Position numbers and translations under genes: made by a program. A DNA stretch of 64,000 nt. It comes from Calliopum simillimum. Lineage: Eukaryota > Arthropoda > Insecta > Diptera > Lauxaniidae. Where the stretch lies: the NCBI GenBank assembly GCA_951812925.1, contig OX638372.1, forward strand, positions 86,015,058-86,079,057. The letters run 5' to 3'. The number at the start of each line of letters is the position of its first letter. The stretch's first letter is position 1. The notes under the pieces were generated by a model. The model saw only the letters and a program-made list of their open reading frames with translations, was not told the DNA's origin and made no database searches. Shown here in pieces: positions 1 to 9,900 of the stretch.

Positions 1-2
1 CC

Positions 3-140
3 GATATCGACATAGATATGGAGCGTGTTCGTAAAGATATTTATTTACGGAGCCTGCGTGATCTAAGTTTCCCTGACGTGTGGCCTCGACCCACACACTA
101 TGCCCTGAGAGTCTTCAAGCCGGGCTTAAATACAAATTGA
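3..140 (+). other. Open frame running in from the left edge
   Basis: From base 3 a frame is open for 45 codons up to a TGA at 138-140. It contains WPRP and is rich in charged residues. It lies opposite to the minus-strand retrotransposon that follows. I do not recognise it. It could be the tail of a neighbouring gene or element cut by the window edge, or chance; the upstream sequence is missing. Confidence 0.2.
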
Positions 141-421
141 AAACCTGCTTTGGTTCCATAACACCAACAGTTACACTACATCCCAAAAAATCCACCTATT
201 GTTTACATCAGCGGCTAGTGCAAGAATTGTATGCATACACAAGACAAACAGTGCAACAAATTCATTAAATAATCAAAACAATCACAAAATAAATTAAAAA
301 ACAACGAAAACATACGTATAAACACACAAGTCTATGTCCACACATTTTCTTGATGAATCTTAACTTAAATTGCACTACCTACACAAAAAAAATTAAATAA
401 ATAAAAAAAATATTGTAAACA

Positions 422-428
422 CCCTTTT
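422..428 (-). promoter_or_regulatory. Possible polypurine tract
   Basis: Read on the minus strand, AAAAGGG is followed directly by TGTTTAC, the form of a plus-strand primer next to an LTR starting in TG. If true, the 3' LTR would start at 421 and run left out of the window. Against it, the sequence below 421 shows no match to the outer part of the putative 5' LTR near 10-11 kb. Confidence 0.2.
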
Positions 429-472
429 ATTGCACATCGCCTTAGCCCTTCACTTACTCACTGCGTCTAAAC

Positions 473-626
473 CTAATATTGCACCAAATCTAATCCTAGT
501 ATTGCACTGAACCTAAAGCTAATATTGCACTAAATCTAATCCTAGTATTGCACTGGACCTAAAACTAATATTGCACTAAATCTAATCCTAGTATTGCACT
601 GAACCTAAAACTCATATTGCAATAAA
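473..626. repeat. 46-bp tandem repeat, about 3.3 copies
   Basis: Units begin CTAATATTGCAC and restart at 473, 519, 565 and 611, exactly 46 bp apart with only scattered substitutions; the last copy is partial. The array lies just downstream of the pol stop in the 3' untranslated part of the retrotransposon. It probably arose by replication slippage. Confidence 0.9.
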
Positions 627-634
627 TCCAACTT

Positions 635-3600
635 TTACGAAACAAACAAATCTTTAGCGTGGTATACCCCGTGTTTTTTCCCATCTAGTCCTCCTAATTC
701 ATACAGTGAGTTACCAATCGTTTTTAGTACCACACACTTTATATGAATTGGAGCAAGTTTAGCATTGTAGCCTTCAATCTGGTTACTTTGCTTAAAATTA
801 CGGCGGTAAACCACTTGTCCCACTTTATACTTAACATCTTTTGCTCTCGTATTGTATCTCTTGCTACTTTTCTCATGCGCTAACTTTAATTCTCCAAAAA
901 TTCGGTCTCTAAGGAGTTGCTGTTTATCTGATGCATTTGCAACTACAAAATCGCTATCTTTTACATTATTAAGTTTTCTTGTTACTTCGTATGCATTGCC
1001 ATGCTGTATCATGTGCGTGCCAAAAACAGCATAAAAAGGCTCTATTCCTGTTGCACTGTGTACTACACTTCTCAATGCAAAAGCAGCGTCGCTTACGTGC
1101 TGATCCCAGTTTTTCTGATTCTCCCCTACTAATGATCTGACTATTTGGAGCACCGATCTGTTAACTCTTTCAGATGCATTGGCTTGCGGTGAATAGAATG
1201 CTGTTTTAGTATGTTTGATACCATACTTTTGTAAAAGAGATTTAAACAGCTCCGAAATAAATTGCCTGCCGTTATCGGAATGCACAAATTCAGGCACTCC
1301 AAAGGTGTGGAAAACGTCTTTTTCTAGATAATTAACAACTGCAGCTGCAGTTGCGTTACGCATGGGCTTGAGAAATACAAATTTTGAAAAGTGATCTAGA
1401 CATACAAATATGTAACAATTTCCGTCTTTTGACCTCGGATAAGGCCCCATGAAGTCAATATAAAGCCTCTGAAACGGTCTTTCGGTAATCTGTTGATTCC
1501 CCATTTGTGGACGACGTATAGTACTTAATGACTTTGTACCCTTACAAATATCACAACTTTTCACTAAAGACTGCACGTCCGAAACCATCCCTGGCCAAAA
1601 GTATTTTTCCTTCAGTCTTGACAGTGTCTTATGAATCCCACCATGTCCTGCAGAAGGTGAATAATGTGAAACCTTCACAAGGTCCTCACGCAACTCAGAC
1701 GGCACCCATAGCTTCCAGGCCCTATCTTCCTGAATTGCATCCCCAGTACTGAAATTGGTCCTTTTATACACAAATGCGTCTGATATACAGAGGTCTGGTA
1801 ATTTATCTGCATTTTCTTTTATTGTCAATTTTAATTCCTCATACTCATCTGACTTAAAGTGAGGTGAACTTAAGTCTACGTCCATTGTCCTGTCGCCTAC
1901 CATAATTTCTTCCATGTGCATCCGGGAAAGAGCGTCTGGCACAACATTCTGAGCACCCTTACGGTGTTCAATGTTGAAATTGTACGCTTGAAGTTTCAAA
2001 CTCCATCTAGCTAATCTCCCAGATAGGTCTTTTTGGCTCATGAGCCACTTCAAGCTCGCGTGATCTGTGATTATAGTGAAAGGTAAACCTTCCACATAAG
2101 GACGAAATCTTTTTACGCTTATTATTGCTGCATAACATTCTAACTCAGTAACACTATAATTTCGCTGAGCTTTATTTAATTTGGATGACACATAGGCTAT
2201 GGGACGCTCATTCCCTTCATCATCTAACTGAAAGAGAACCCCCCCTATTCCGTGTGTTGAGGCATCACACTGTATAAAGAAATGCTTGTTAAAGTCTGGA
2301 TTTATTAAAAGCGGCGCTGAAGTCAGACTTTCCTTTAATTTATCGAACGCTGCCAATGCCTCGTCAGTCATACTAAATTTTTTAATTTTGTCTTTTGTCA
2401 GACAGTCATGCAAAGGCGCTGCGATTGTCGCATAGTCCTTGATGAAGCGCCTATACCAACCCGACATGCCCAGGAACCGCCTGAGTTGCTTTGGGGACTT
2501 AGGTATCGGAAACTCATTTATAGCTTGCACTTTTCCAGCATCTGTCTTGATACTCCCATCGCCAACTACAAAACCCAAATACCTTAATTCTTTATAGCAG
2601 AATTTACTTTTCTCAACATTGATGGTGAGCCCAGCTGTTCGCAAACACTCAGCAACTTTCTGCAAAAGTTCTATATGAGACTCAAAATCGGCAGAACACA
2701 CCAGAAGATCGTCGAGGTAGACAAAAACACTCTCCCGCATTGCAGAAGGAATGGCTTTGTCCATCAGCCTACACATTCTCTGGGCGGCATTGCATAACCC
2801 AAACGGCATAACCGTAAAGTGATACAACGGCCGTCCAGGGACTGTGAAGGCTGTTTTCTCCCTCGACTTTCTTTCCAGTGGTATCTGCCAAAATGCATCC
2901 TTAAGGTCAATTGCTGAAATGAAGCGTGTTTCTTGCAATCGGCTAAGGATACCATCAATGTTTGGCAAAGGGTATGCGTCCTTGATGGTTCGCTCGTTAA
3001 CTTTGCGAGCATCAAGACAGAGCCTATTCTTCGTTTCTTTCCTAACTAGTGATACAGGAGAGTTCCAGCTACTATTACTCTCCTCTATAACCCCCATACT
3101 TAACATTCTATCCAGTTCGGCATAAACCAGCTTTTGGATAGCTGGCGAAATCGGATAATGCCGCTGTTTCACTGGCAAATTTTCGTTAGTGACCTCAATC
3201 ACATGCTCTTCAAGTGTGGTCCGCCCTAGACCCATATTTGCGAAAGATGGAAAAAAATTTTTGACCCTTTCTAATTCCAACTTCTGCTTGTTATCAAGGT
3301 CATGCTGGTTAACGTCAAATACTGAATTTGGAGATTCCTGGATCAATTCTGATACCATCGCTAAATTGTTATCTGATGCACCCGCTAAAGCACTTCCTCT
3401 ACTTAACACTTTCATCCCAAAAGTGCGCCAAAAATCTACCCCAAAATAAATTTGTTGCTGTAAAGCTGGAACTATCAAAAACTCCATGTTTTTTGATATT
3501 CCTTCCCACAAAACAGGCAAAGATATCACCCCTATAACCGGTGTTTCTCCCCCGTCTGCAGTCCGTACATTTTGGCCATTAATTTTAAGAATTTGATGTT

Positions 3601-4072
3601 CTTTATCCTTTAAAAATTCAAGCGCCCCTTTACCTATGCAATTAGCACAAGCACCGGAGTCTAGCAATGCAATTATTTCTTTGCCACCAACTTTCGTTTT
3701 CGCGAAAAATCTATTGTCACCTTTCAATGTAACCATTGTTTCAATAATTTTCTGTTTTATAACTTTGAGCTGCCGATGTTTCTCCCTCATAATCCTTATC
3801 TTTTCAAAATTCCTGCTCTTTTTCACTAAACTACCTTCTTCCAAAAATATCCTAGCCCTTGCCTCCATATATTCTAGTTTTCGCTGATGCAAACTTTTCA
3901 GCGGAGTTTTGGGTATATGTGATTTAATATCAACTAAACTACGTTCGTCTCTTTTCAAGACTTTTACATGGCTTGGTGGTCCGGGGACTGGTTCATCTGG
4001 ACAGAGTCCCCGGTCATCTCTGCCACATTGAAATTTAAAGCCTGTGAAGCTTGAGGGGGACTGTAAATGCAA
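635..4072 (-). CDS. pol: Pol polyprotein (protease, RT, RNase H, integrase)
   Basis: An open frame of 1,145 codons. Domains in order: aspartic protease with DSGA near residue 138; reverse transcriptase about 320-480 with the YLDD catalytic motif at about 452; RNase H about 595-715, beginning QCDAST; integrase HHCC zinc finger (H810, H814, C840, C843); integrase core with acidic residues D873, D933 and E968; and a GPY/F-like tail ending near 1,120. All catalytic residues looked for are present. The first codon of the listed frame is TTG straight after an upstream TGA, so there is no independent start. The protein is expected as a Gag-Pol fusion by -1 frameshifting in the overlap with gag (3,964-4,072). 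It copies the element's RNA into DNA in cytoplasmic particles and integrates it in the nucleus. No env-like frame follows. Confidence 0.93.
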   Translation of the reverse strand: MHLQSPSSFTGFKFQCGRDDRGLCPDEPVPGPPSHVKVLKRDERSLVDIKSHIPKTPLKSLHQRKLEYMEARARIFLEEGSLVKKSRNFEKIRIMREKHRQLKVIKQKIIETMVTLKGDNRFFAKTKVGGKEIIALLDSGACANCIGKGALEFLKDKEHQILKINGQNVRTADGGETPVIGVISLPVLWEGISKNMEFLIVPALQQQIYFGVDFWRTFGMKVLSRGSALAGASDNNLAMVSELIQESPNSVFDVNQHDLDNKQKLELERVKNFFPSFANMGLGRTTLEEHVIEVTNENLPVKQRHYPISPAIQKLVYAELDRMLSMGVIEESNSSWNSPVSLVRKETKNRLCLDARKVNERTIKDAYPLPNIDGILSRLQETRFISAIDLKDAFWQIPLERKSREKTAFTVPGRPLYHFTVMPFGLCNAAQRMCRLMDKAIPSAMRESVFVYLDDLLVCSADFESHIELLQKVAECLRTAGLTINVEKSKFCYKELRYLGFVVGDGSIKTDAGKVQAINEFPIPKSPKQLRRFLGMSGWYRRFIKDYATIAAPLHDCLTKDKIKKFSMTDEALAAFDKLKESLTSAPLLINPDFNKHFFIQCDASTHGIGGVLFQLDDEGNERPIAYVSSKLNKAQRNYSVTELECYAAIISVKRFRPYVEGLPFTIITDHASLKWLMSQKDLSGRLARWSLKLQAYNFNIEHRKGAQNVVPDALSRMHMEEIMVGDRTMDVDLSSPHFKSDEYEELKLTIKENADKLPDLCISDAFVYKRTNFSTGDAIQEDRAWKLWVPSELREDLVKVSHYSPSAGHGGIHKTLSRLKEKYFWPGMVSDVQSLVKSCDICKGTKSLSTIRRPQMGNQQITERPFQRLYIDFMGPYPRSKDGNCYIFVCLDHFSKFVFLKPMRNATAAAVVNYLEKDVFHTFGVPEFVHSDNGRQFISELFKSLLQKYGIKHTKTAFYSPQANASERVNRSVLQIVRSLVGENQKNWDQHVSDAAFALRSVVHSATGIEPFYAVFGTHMIQHGNAYEVTRKLNNVKDSDFVVANASDKQQLLRDRIFGELKLAHEKSSKRYNTRAKDVKYKVGQVVYRRNFKQSNQIEGYNAKLAPIHIKCVVLKTIGNSLYELGGLDGKKHGVYHAKDLFVS

Positions 4073-5916
4073 AATGAGTCATCACGCCCACATACAAAGC
4101 ATTTCATGTCATGAAAGGCCGATTTGCACCTTATCTCCAATGCAGCTTCTGCTGGATTCTTTTTAAAATAATCCCCAGGCATTCCACAGCTATAACAAAG
4201 GTTAAGATGAAAAGGGGAAGGACAAAACACCTGACTAGCGTTAGACATAGAAGTGTGGTAGTACGAAGGTTGAGCAGGGGCGCTCCTTGCACTATTTGCC
4301 TTATTTGCTTGCATTCCCTGCCTAGGCCCACGATTACCATTACCACTCATCCCCACCCCACTATTTTTGGGAGCACTCTGCGCAATCGCATCGACTACAG
4401 CGTACTCTTGCTTCACTTCTCCTTCACCTTTTTCGTCTTTCCAGAACTCTAACTCGTTCACTTGCTTTCCCCTCGAGCGACTCTCTTTAACTAGTTTTTC
4501 AGCCTTTTTGCACTCCCTTTTTAACTCAGCAAGTGTTTTAAGGCTTGACGAAAACAACAAGCTAGCGAGACTTCCCTTTAAGTTACCCCGTATTATGTTC
4601 ACTAGCTCCCCTTCAGGGATCTTCTTCCTGAGCCGGAAAGTCAAATTATGGACATCCGCATAAAATTCCTCAAAACTTTCCATTGGCTGCTGTTTGCGGT
4701 CCATAATTTCCCTAATGACTTCATAATCTGAATCTGCTGACTTGAATTGAGCTATTAGCTCTTTCTTAAGAGAAAAATAATCAAAATCTGGGTCATCTTC
4801 ATGATCTTCTAACACTTGCCAAAACCACTTCGAAGCGCTTCCCGAGACAAGGCAATGGAAATCTGTAAACAATTGATCAAAAGGAATGTTATACTGCTCC
4901 CGCATTTTTTCAATCCTAAAGACAAAACTCTCCACTGTCATGTCCCGGGAAGTGCCATCAAATTTTATATGCCAGCGATCCAGGTCTACATTTTTCCTTC
5001 GCTGTACCTCCCTTTGTGAATACGTCTTCTCATGTGACAATCTTTCGTCACCTGGGTGGTTCCCCCCGGCTCCCACCTGTCTCTCTCCATCACCATATCC
5101 AACCGCACCTCCTACTTCATCTCTCCTGCCACTTTCTATTCCTTCATTTACACCCACACTCCTTCTTCCACCCACCGCAGCAGCTCCCTCTCTTCCACCC
5201 ACCGCAGCAGCTCCCTCTCTTCCAACCCCTGCACGCTCCGGAGTTGAGGTAGCTGCTACAGGAGGTGGTATATGATTTACATGCATCGAAGCTTCAAACC
5301 CTGTCACCTTGTTGCTCAAGGAAGCCACTTCACCCCTCATGCTGCTTACAAACTTCATGCACTGCCCCATCATCTGATTCTGCTGCATCATCATGGCAAA
5401 CAAATGGTTTATTTGAAGGGGTTCATCCATACCCGCGAAGTTCCCTGCTGCAGCAGGATCCCTGCCTGGATTCCCACCTGCGTCGTTCTCGCTACCCAAG
5501 TTGCCCATAGCAGCAGCATCAGCATTTGCATTTGCATTTACGTCACCACCACCTGCCTCCATCCCTTCTTCAACCGCTGGAAAACCCTCAGCGCCACCCT
5601 GGTTACTCGCCATTGTGAGGTTATCTAGTTTCCTAGAGAAACTACTTGTACCCTCTTCAGTGTGCACTAGAATATGGTTCTCAGATGGTCCTAACTCTCT
5701 ACGAGGTGCTCCAAGCACCAAATCAACACACCTGTTGAAATAATCAGTTGGGACAAAATCTATAGGTTTTTCAATGCCTGTATCAATTTGGGTGAAAATT
5801 GAACCAGCAACTTGATTTTCCAAATCTCTTGTCCTACTCCTAGTTACTCTTCTATTTTCAGGTAGCACGATGGGGAAATTTCTTAATGGCCTTCGTGACT
5901 TATCTGAACCCTCCAT
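3964..5916 (-). CDS. gag: Gag structural polyprotein
   Basis: A 650-codon frame. The N-terminal half is low-complexity, with an Asn-Ala run and a near-perfect duplication of the GREGAAAVGG unit. Residues about 305-480 form a helical retrotransposon Gag/capsid-like domain containing FDGTSRDM and the FEEFYADV stretch. Near the C-terminus lie two cysteine motifs: CYSCG near residue 574, where the His and last Cys expected of a CCHC knuckle are not in register, and CFVCG near 606. Gag would form the particle and bind element RNA. Its C-terminus overlaps pol, which is read in the -1 frame. The ATG lies about 1.07 kb downstream of the primer-binding site. Confidence 0.88.
   Translation of the reverse strand: MEGSDKSRRPLRNFPIVLPENRRVTRSRTRDLENQVAGSIFTQIDTGIEKPIDFVPTDYFNRCVDLVLGAPRRELGPSENHILVHTEEGTSSFSRKLDNLTMASNQGGAEGFPAVEEGMEAGGGDVNANANADAAAMGNLGSENDAGGNPGRDPAAAGNFAGMDEPLQINHLFAMMMQQNQMMGQCMKFVSSMRGEVASLSNKVTGFEASMHVNHIPPPVAATSTPERAGVGREGAAAVGGREGAAAVGGRRSVGVNEGIESGRRDEVGGAVGYGDGERQVGAGGNHPGDERLSHEKTYSQREVQRRKNVDLDRWHIKFDGTSRDMTVESFVFRIEKMREQYNIPFDQLFTDFHCLVSGSASKWFWQVLEDHEDDPDFDYFSLKKELIAQFKSADSDYEVIREIMDRKQQPMESFEEFYADVHNLTFRLRKKIPEGELVNIIRGNLKGSLASLLFSSSLKTLAELKRECKKAEKLVKESRSRGKQVNELEFWKDEKGEGEVKQEYAVVDAIAQSAPKNSGVGMSGNGNRGPRQGMQANKANSARSAPAQPSYYHTSMSNASQVFCPSPFHLNLCYSCGMPGDYFKKNPAEAALEIRCKSAFHDMKCFVCGRDDSFCIYSPPQASQALNFNVAEMTGDSVQMNQSPDHQAM
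3981..4039 (-). promoter_or_regulatory. Programmed -1 ribosomal frameshift signal (gag to pol)
   Basis: On the minus strand the gag codons GCT TTA AAT contain the heptamer T TTA AAT (4,039-4,033), a perfect X XXY YYZ site in the gag frame. Slipping back one base gives TTT AAA and enters the pol frame before its CGRDD segment. Nineteen bases downstream is a perfect 9-bp GC-rich stem, CCGGGGACT (4,013-4,005) with AGTCCCCGG (3,989-3,981), enclosing a 15-base loop. The spacer is longer than the usual 5-9 bases, so the real stimulator may be larger or a pseudoknot. Confidence 0.8.
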
Positions 5917-5939
5917 GCACGGTTAAGCGTACACCCTAA

Positions 5940-6075
5940 CCAAATTAATTCAAAAAAAATCTAAAACTAAAAATTCAAAAATAAAAATTCAAAAATAAAA
6001 ATCCAAAACTAGAAATTCAAAAATAAAAATTCAAAAATCACAATTCAAAAATAAAAATTCAAAAATAACAATTCA
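5940..6075. repeat. A-rich short tandem repeat in the retrotransposon leader
   Basis: Repeats of a roughly 12-14-bp unit of the form AAATTCAAAAATA follow just upstream of the gag ATG, in the 5' untranslated leader (about 5,917-6,984). The rest of the leader is AT-rich with no coding potential I can support. Confidence 0.7.
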
Positions 6076-6984
6076 CTTCAATCAACCGTTATTTATTAAA
6101 CCTAAACTAATTAATTCTCTTGCTTCAAGAAAACTACAATTGTTTTTATTTAAAAAAAACAAAGTTTTCAAATTAATTCAATTCACCAAAAAAAAGTAAA
6201 AATAAAAAAAAATTTAGTTGAGTTTTTTTTTCTTCTGTTTCCTGTAAGGCAACTAATAAAAACAAAGCTTTAAAAACACCAAAAGTAAAAAACTTATAAA
6301 ACCAAAATTATGGTAAAAGAACCCTTCTTTAAAAAAAGAAAAAAATTAAAAATTCAATCAATCGGACAAAATGGCCGGTGTAAGTTTTTGTCGCCTCTAG
6401 TTAAGCACCCTGAAATATAAGGTATCTGAAGTCCGTAAAAAAAAGTCCAGTCACAGTCACCTATCAAATCCCACAACCCCCTATATTATGTTTGAAGCCA
6501 AGGCGAGTTAACGCGTCACGACACTTAGTTCGGCACCGCAAATCTTCAATGGAAACTATCGTCAACCAACCTTGGAACCCCCCCGCCCTAATGTCTACAA
6601 AAATTAACCTCACAGTCACCCATGTGACACCACAGGTATGGTGGCTAAAGTTTCTGCAGCCATATCAGTCCTAATCGCATTCATTCCCGTTCTGTGTATA
6701 GCTTGGAAAAGTGCCACTTTAAGACTCTTGTAGAAAATCTCAAAGGACCTTTTGCAAGCTAGTGACACCCATTCATTCCTTAGCAAAACCAAAATGCTAC
6801 CTCAAAGTTGTCAAAATTCTTACCCTGACGGACTTGCAGCCACACTAGGCCCTGCTAATCATGCACGCAAGCACGCAAGCAAAAAGAAAAAGAAGTTTTG
6901 AAAAAAAAAAAAAAAAAATTAAGACAGTTAAAAGAAAGAAAAAAAACAAGAGAGGAAAATTTAAATTACAGATTGGAAAAGTTA

Positions 6985-6997
6985 ACGTTGGGCGCCA
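6985..6997 (-). promoter_or_regulatory. Primer-binding site complementary to tRNA-Lys
   Basis: Read on the minus strand the site is TGGCGCCCAACGT, 13 bases complementary to the 3' end of insect tRNA-Lys(CUU) including CCA. It lies one base inside the LTR terminus, which on plus begins TGTTATGTG at 6,999. It fixes the element's orientation and the inner LTR edge. Confidence 0.85.
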
Positions 6998-6998
6998 A

Positions 6999-9900
6999 TG
7001 TTATGTGTCCAGCTATCTTGGGTGGTGCGCCATGTTGGCTATGGCATGGTGGCTAGCCCTTGTAGCTCGCCGGCTAATGGGAGTGGTTCTTGCCACGAAG
7101 CGCTCCACCACTGACACACGACATACATGAAACATGCCATTTCAATTCATTACAGAAAAGATTAAGAAATTCGAAGAAAGGAAAGAAACAGGTTGCACAG
7201 CCACGCACTCATTTGTAACATATCCTACATATGAAGCAAAGTCAGTCATACCCTCACAGCAGGTACCAGTTGAAAAACACTAGTGAAGCCCCACAAATGT
7301 TTTGCCATATACCCCTACCAGATCACTCCACACCTACAAAAAAAACTAAATGACCCCTACTGCAATAAGAATAGTATTGCCGGTCAGGATATGCCAGCCA
7401 TTTGCATTATGTGGGCAAATAAATGTGAAACTTCACAAATGTTTCAAGCTCTATACTAAAAAAAACCCAAAAAGAGGCACAACAACCTAACTCAAATTCA
7501 TCCTGTCAGCATACCCACTCATCTACACATCACTCACGCATAAACTTCTCATTCTAAACCGCTAGATTCACTCGAACCACAGACAAAAATAAAAACTCGA
7601 GATTCACACATCCTAACGTCCAGTCCTTAGTTAGTTTTCGGTCCAGTCTTAGTATGCGTCTGTCAGCTAGAGCACTCCCACCCACTTCTGCGTCCAATCG
7701 GGACCACAGCCTTGAGCCACGTCATTGCTCTTAAATCTTCGACGTGACTCCCATTCGCTGCCTAGTCAGTCTGCAAAGTTTACGTCAGATAGATAACCTA
7801 CATTAAGAATACTTTAACCAGAGGGTCAACCCTCACACCGGCACGTATGCTATTTAGCAGCACATACTGAAGTTTTTATTCCATGAAGTAATAATGACAA
7901 AAAAAAAATTCAGGGCATTTATCAGGTCACCTTATACCCAAAGGTTCTCTGCAAATTTTACCTCGATAATTGATACCGATTCCTTATTCCTTTCAATAAA
8001 AAAAAAAATTTGGTGTTAATCTTTTTTTTTTTCCTCTCGGTTTTGAATTTATTTATTTATTTGTTTTTTTTTCAATTTAAATTCCTTCTAACTAAGATAA
8101 TTTGACAGATTCTTGCCCTTAACTACATGAAATTTTATTCAATTTAATTCATTAATTCAAATTTAATTTTACCAATTTCAATTCAGTTTAACTTAAGTTT
8201 AACTTGATTAATAATTTTTCTCTTTTCTTTAACTTAAAAAAAAATTATTAACTTTAAAATTCAATTCTAATTTTCTTTTATCCTTAAGTTTAAGTTTATT
8301 TCATGGATGTATTCGTTTCTTTTTTTGTTTTTTTTGTTTTTTTATTTTAAGATTCAAGAATTCAGATATATAATTCTCTGTTTTTTTTTTATATAAATTT
8401 TAAAATGGTTTTCTAAATTTCTCTTTCTGAACCGGAGCAGCTTCAGAATTGCTCTTACAAATTCGGTTACTTTTCTTCTTTACCTCGGTTCACAATTTTC
8501 TTTACTAATAAATTACAATTTTTCTTTTTTTTTTTTCAGTGTAACGAAATACTTCTTATGTTTTTTTTTTTTTTCTATTTTTCAATTTAAAATGTTTGAT
8601 CTTTTAGATATTTTATACACAGCAAGTTTTATTTGATTTTACTAGAGTGCAAAAGATTCTTTTTTTTTTTCTCTTTTTCGTTGAGTTTAGTATCTCAGAA
8701 TATTAATATGAATTCAGAAAAAAAAATTACACTTTGTACAAATTTAATGGCAATTTTACTTTATGTTTTTCAAACAAATTTAATTTATAAGTCGTGGGCA
8801 AAAATATATCGCTATAATACAGTAGGATGATCATGCGTTGAAAGCATAAATGCACATATGTATGTTAAATATTTTTTTCTCTTTAACTTAAACTCAAAAC
8901 TTCTGGTAAGTAAATTTTTTTTTTCAGTGTCGTGATTTCTAAATTTAAAGTTCACTGACCATATAAACATACATATGTACATTACATAGCAAAGAGCATC
9001 AAACCAAAACTACAAGAAAATAAAAACACAGCACTCACCAATAACTCTCTCTCTCTCTCTGCTTCTGAAGATGGCGCCAGCAACTGAAGTCCAGAGGTGT
9101 CCAGCCTTTTGGTTGTTGGTGAAACTCTTTTTCTTATATACCCCGCAGCACAATAATGCACTATACTATAACGATATGTATTTTCTTTGTTTTTCTTAAA
9201 TTCAATTTGTTCGTTCTAATGCAACTTTTCTTGCGTTTTTTATCAATTTTAATTCACTTTTTTTTCTTTTCCGCTTTACCGCTTTTGCACTCTTTACAGA
9301 AAATTTTTTTTAAAAAAAAAAATCAACTGAATTCAAAATTCTTATAGAAAACGAATACTTTATATAAAAAAAATTGTCTTTAAAACTGGAGAAAACTTTT
9401 TTTTTTAATAAAGAAAAACCCAAAAAAAAACCTCGACAATTCTTTAAATTAATCACCGCTTTACATCTGTTATGTAATATGGCCGCCGCCGTTTTCCCGC
9501 CTATCCAAACTTATATACACCATAAATAGGTATATAAGTATGTACATATATACGTGTATATATAAAATACCAGCCACTCAATCAGCCCGAACGTATAAGT
9601 TTCAGACACCTTTTACTGCAAATTTCGTGTCACACTGTTCCTTTTGTCCCTGCTCGGAAACTTTGTGTCAGCTAGATGCAACCGCCTTGCGCTCCACAAA
9701 CTTCCGCCCTTCTCCTAACGAGTTATTTCTCGTCCTAAATTGTGAAACTTGTCAATCTAGCTATACCATTATATAAAGCTTCAATTATCATAATTACCTT
9801 TTGGATCTAAATATCCTGGCTAAATCTCCTTCAACTTTTGGTCTAAAGAGGCTCGCACTGTACACTGTTCTTTTTTTTTTCCAATCGAACTAAAAAAATT

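Noticed and set aside
473..626. Regular 46-bp repeats, considered as CRISPR-like
   Set aside because: Units are contiguous tandem copies without unique spacers, in a eukaryotic retrotransposon 3' region.
4111..5743. Several plus-strand frames opposite gag
   Set aside because: They mirror the gag frame and its codon bias; no independent features.
9066..9085. TGGCGCCAGCAAC as a second primer-binding site
   Set aside because: Matches tRNA-Lys only over seven bases and is on the wrong strand for the element.
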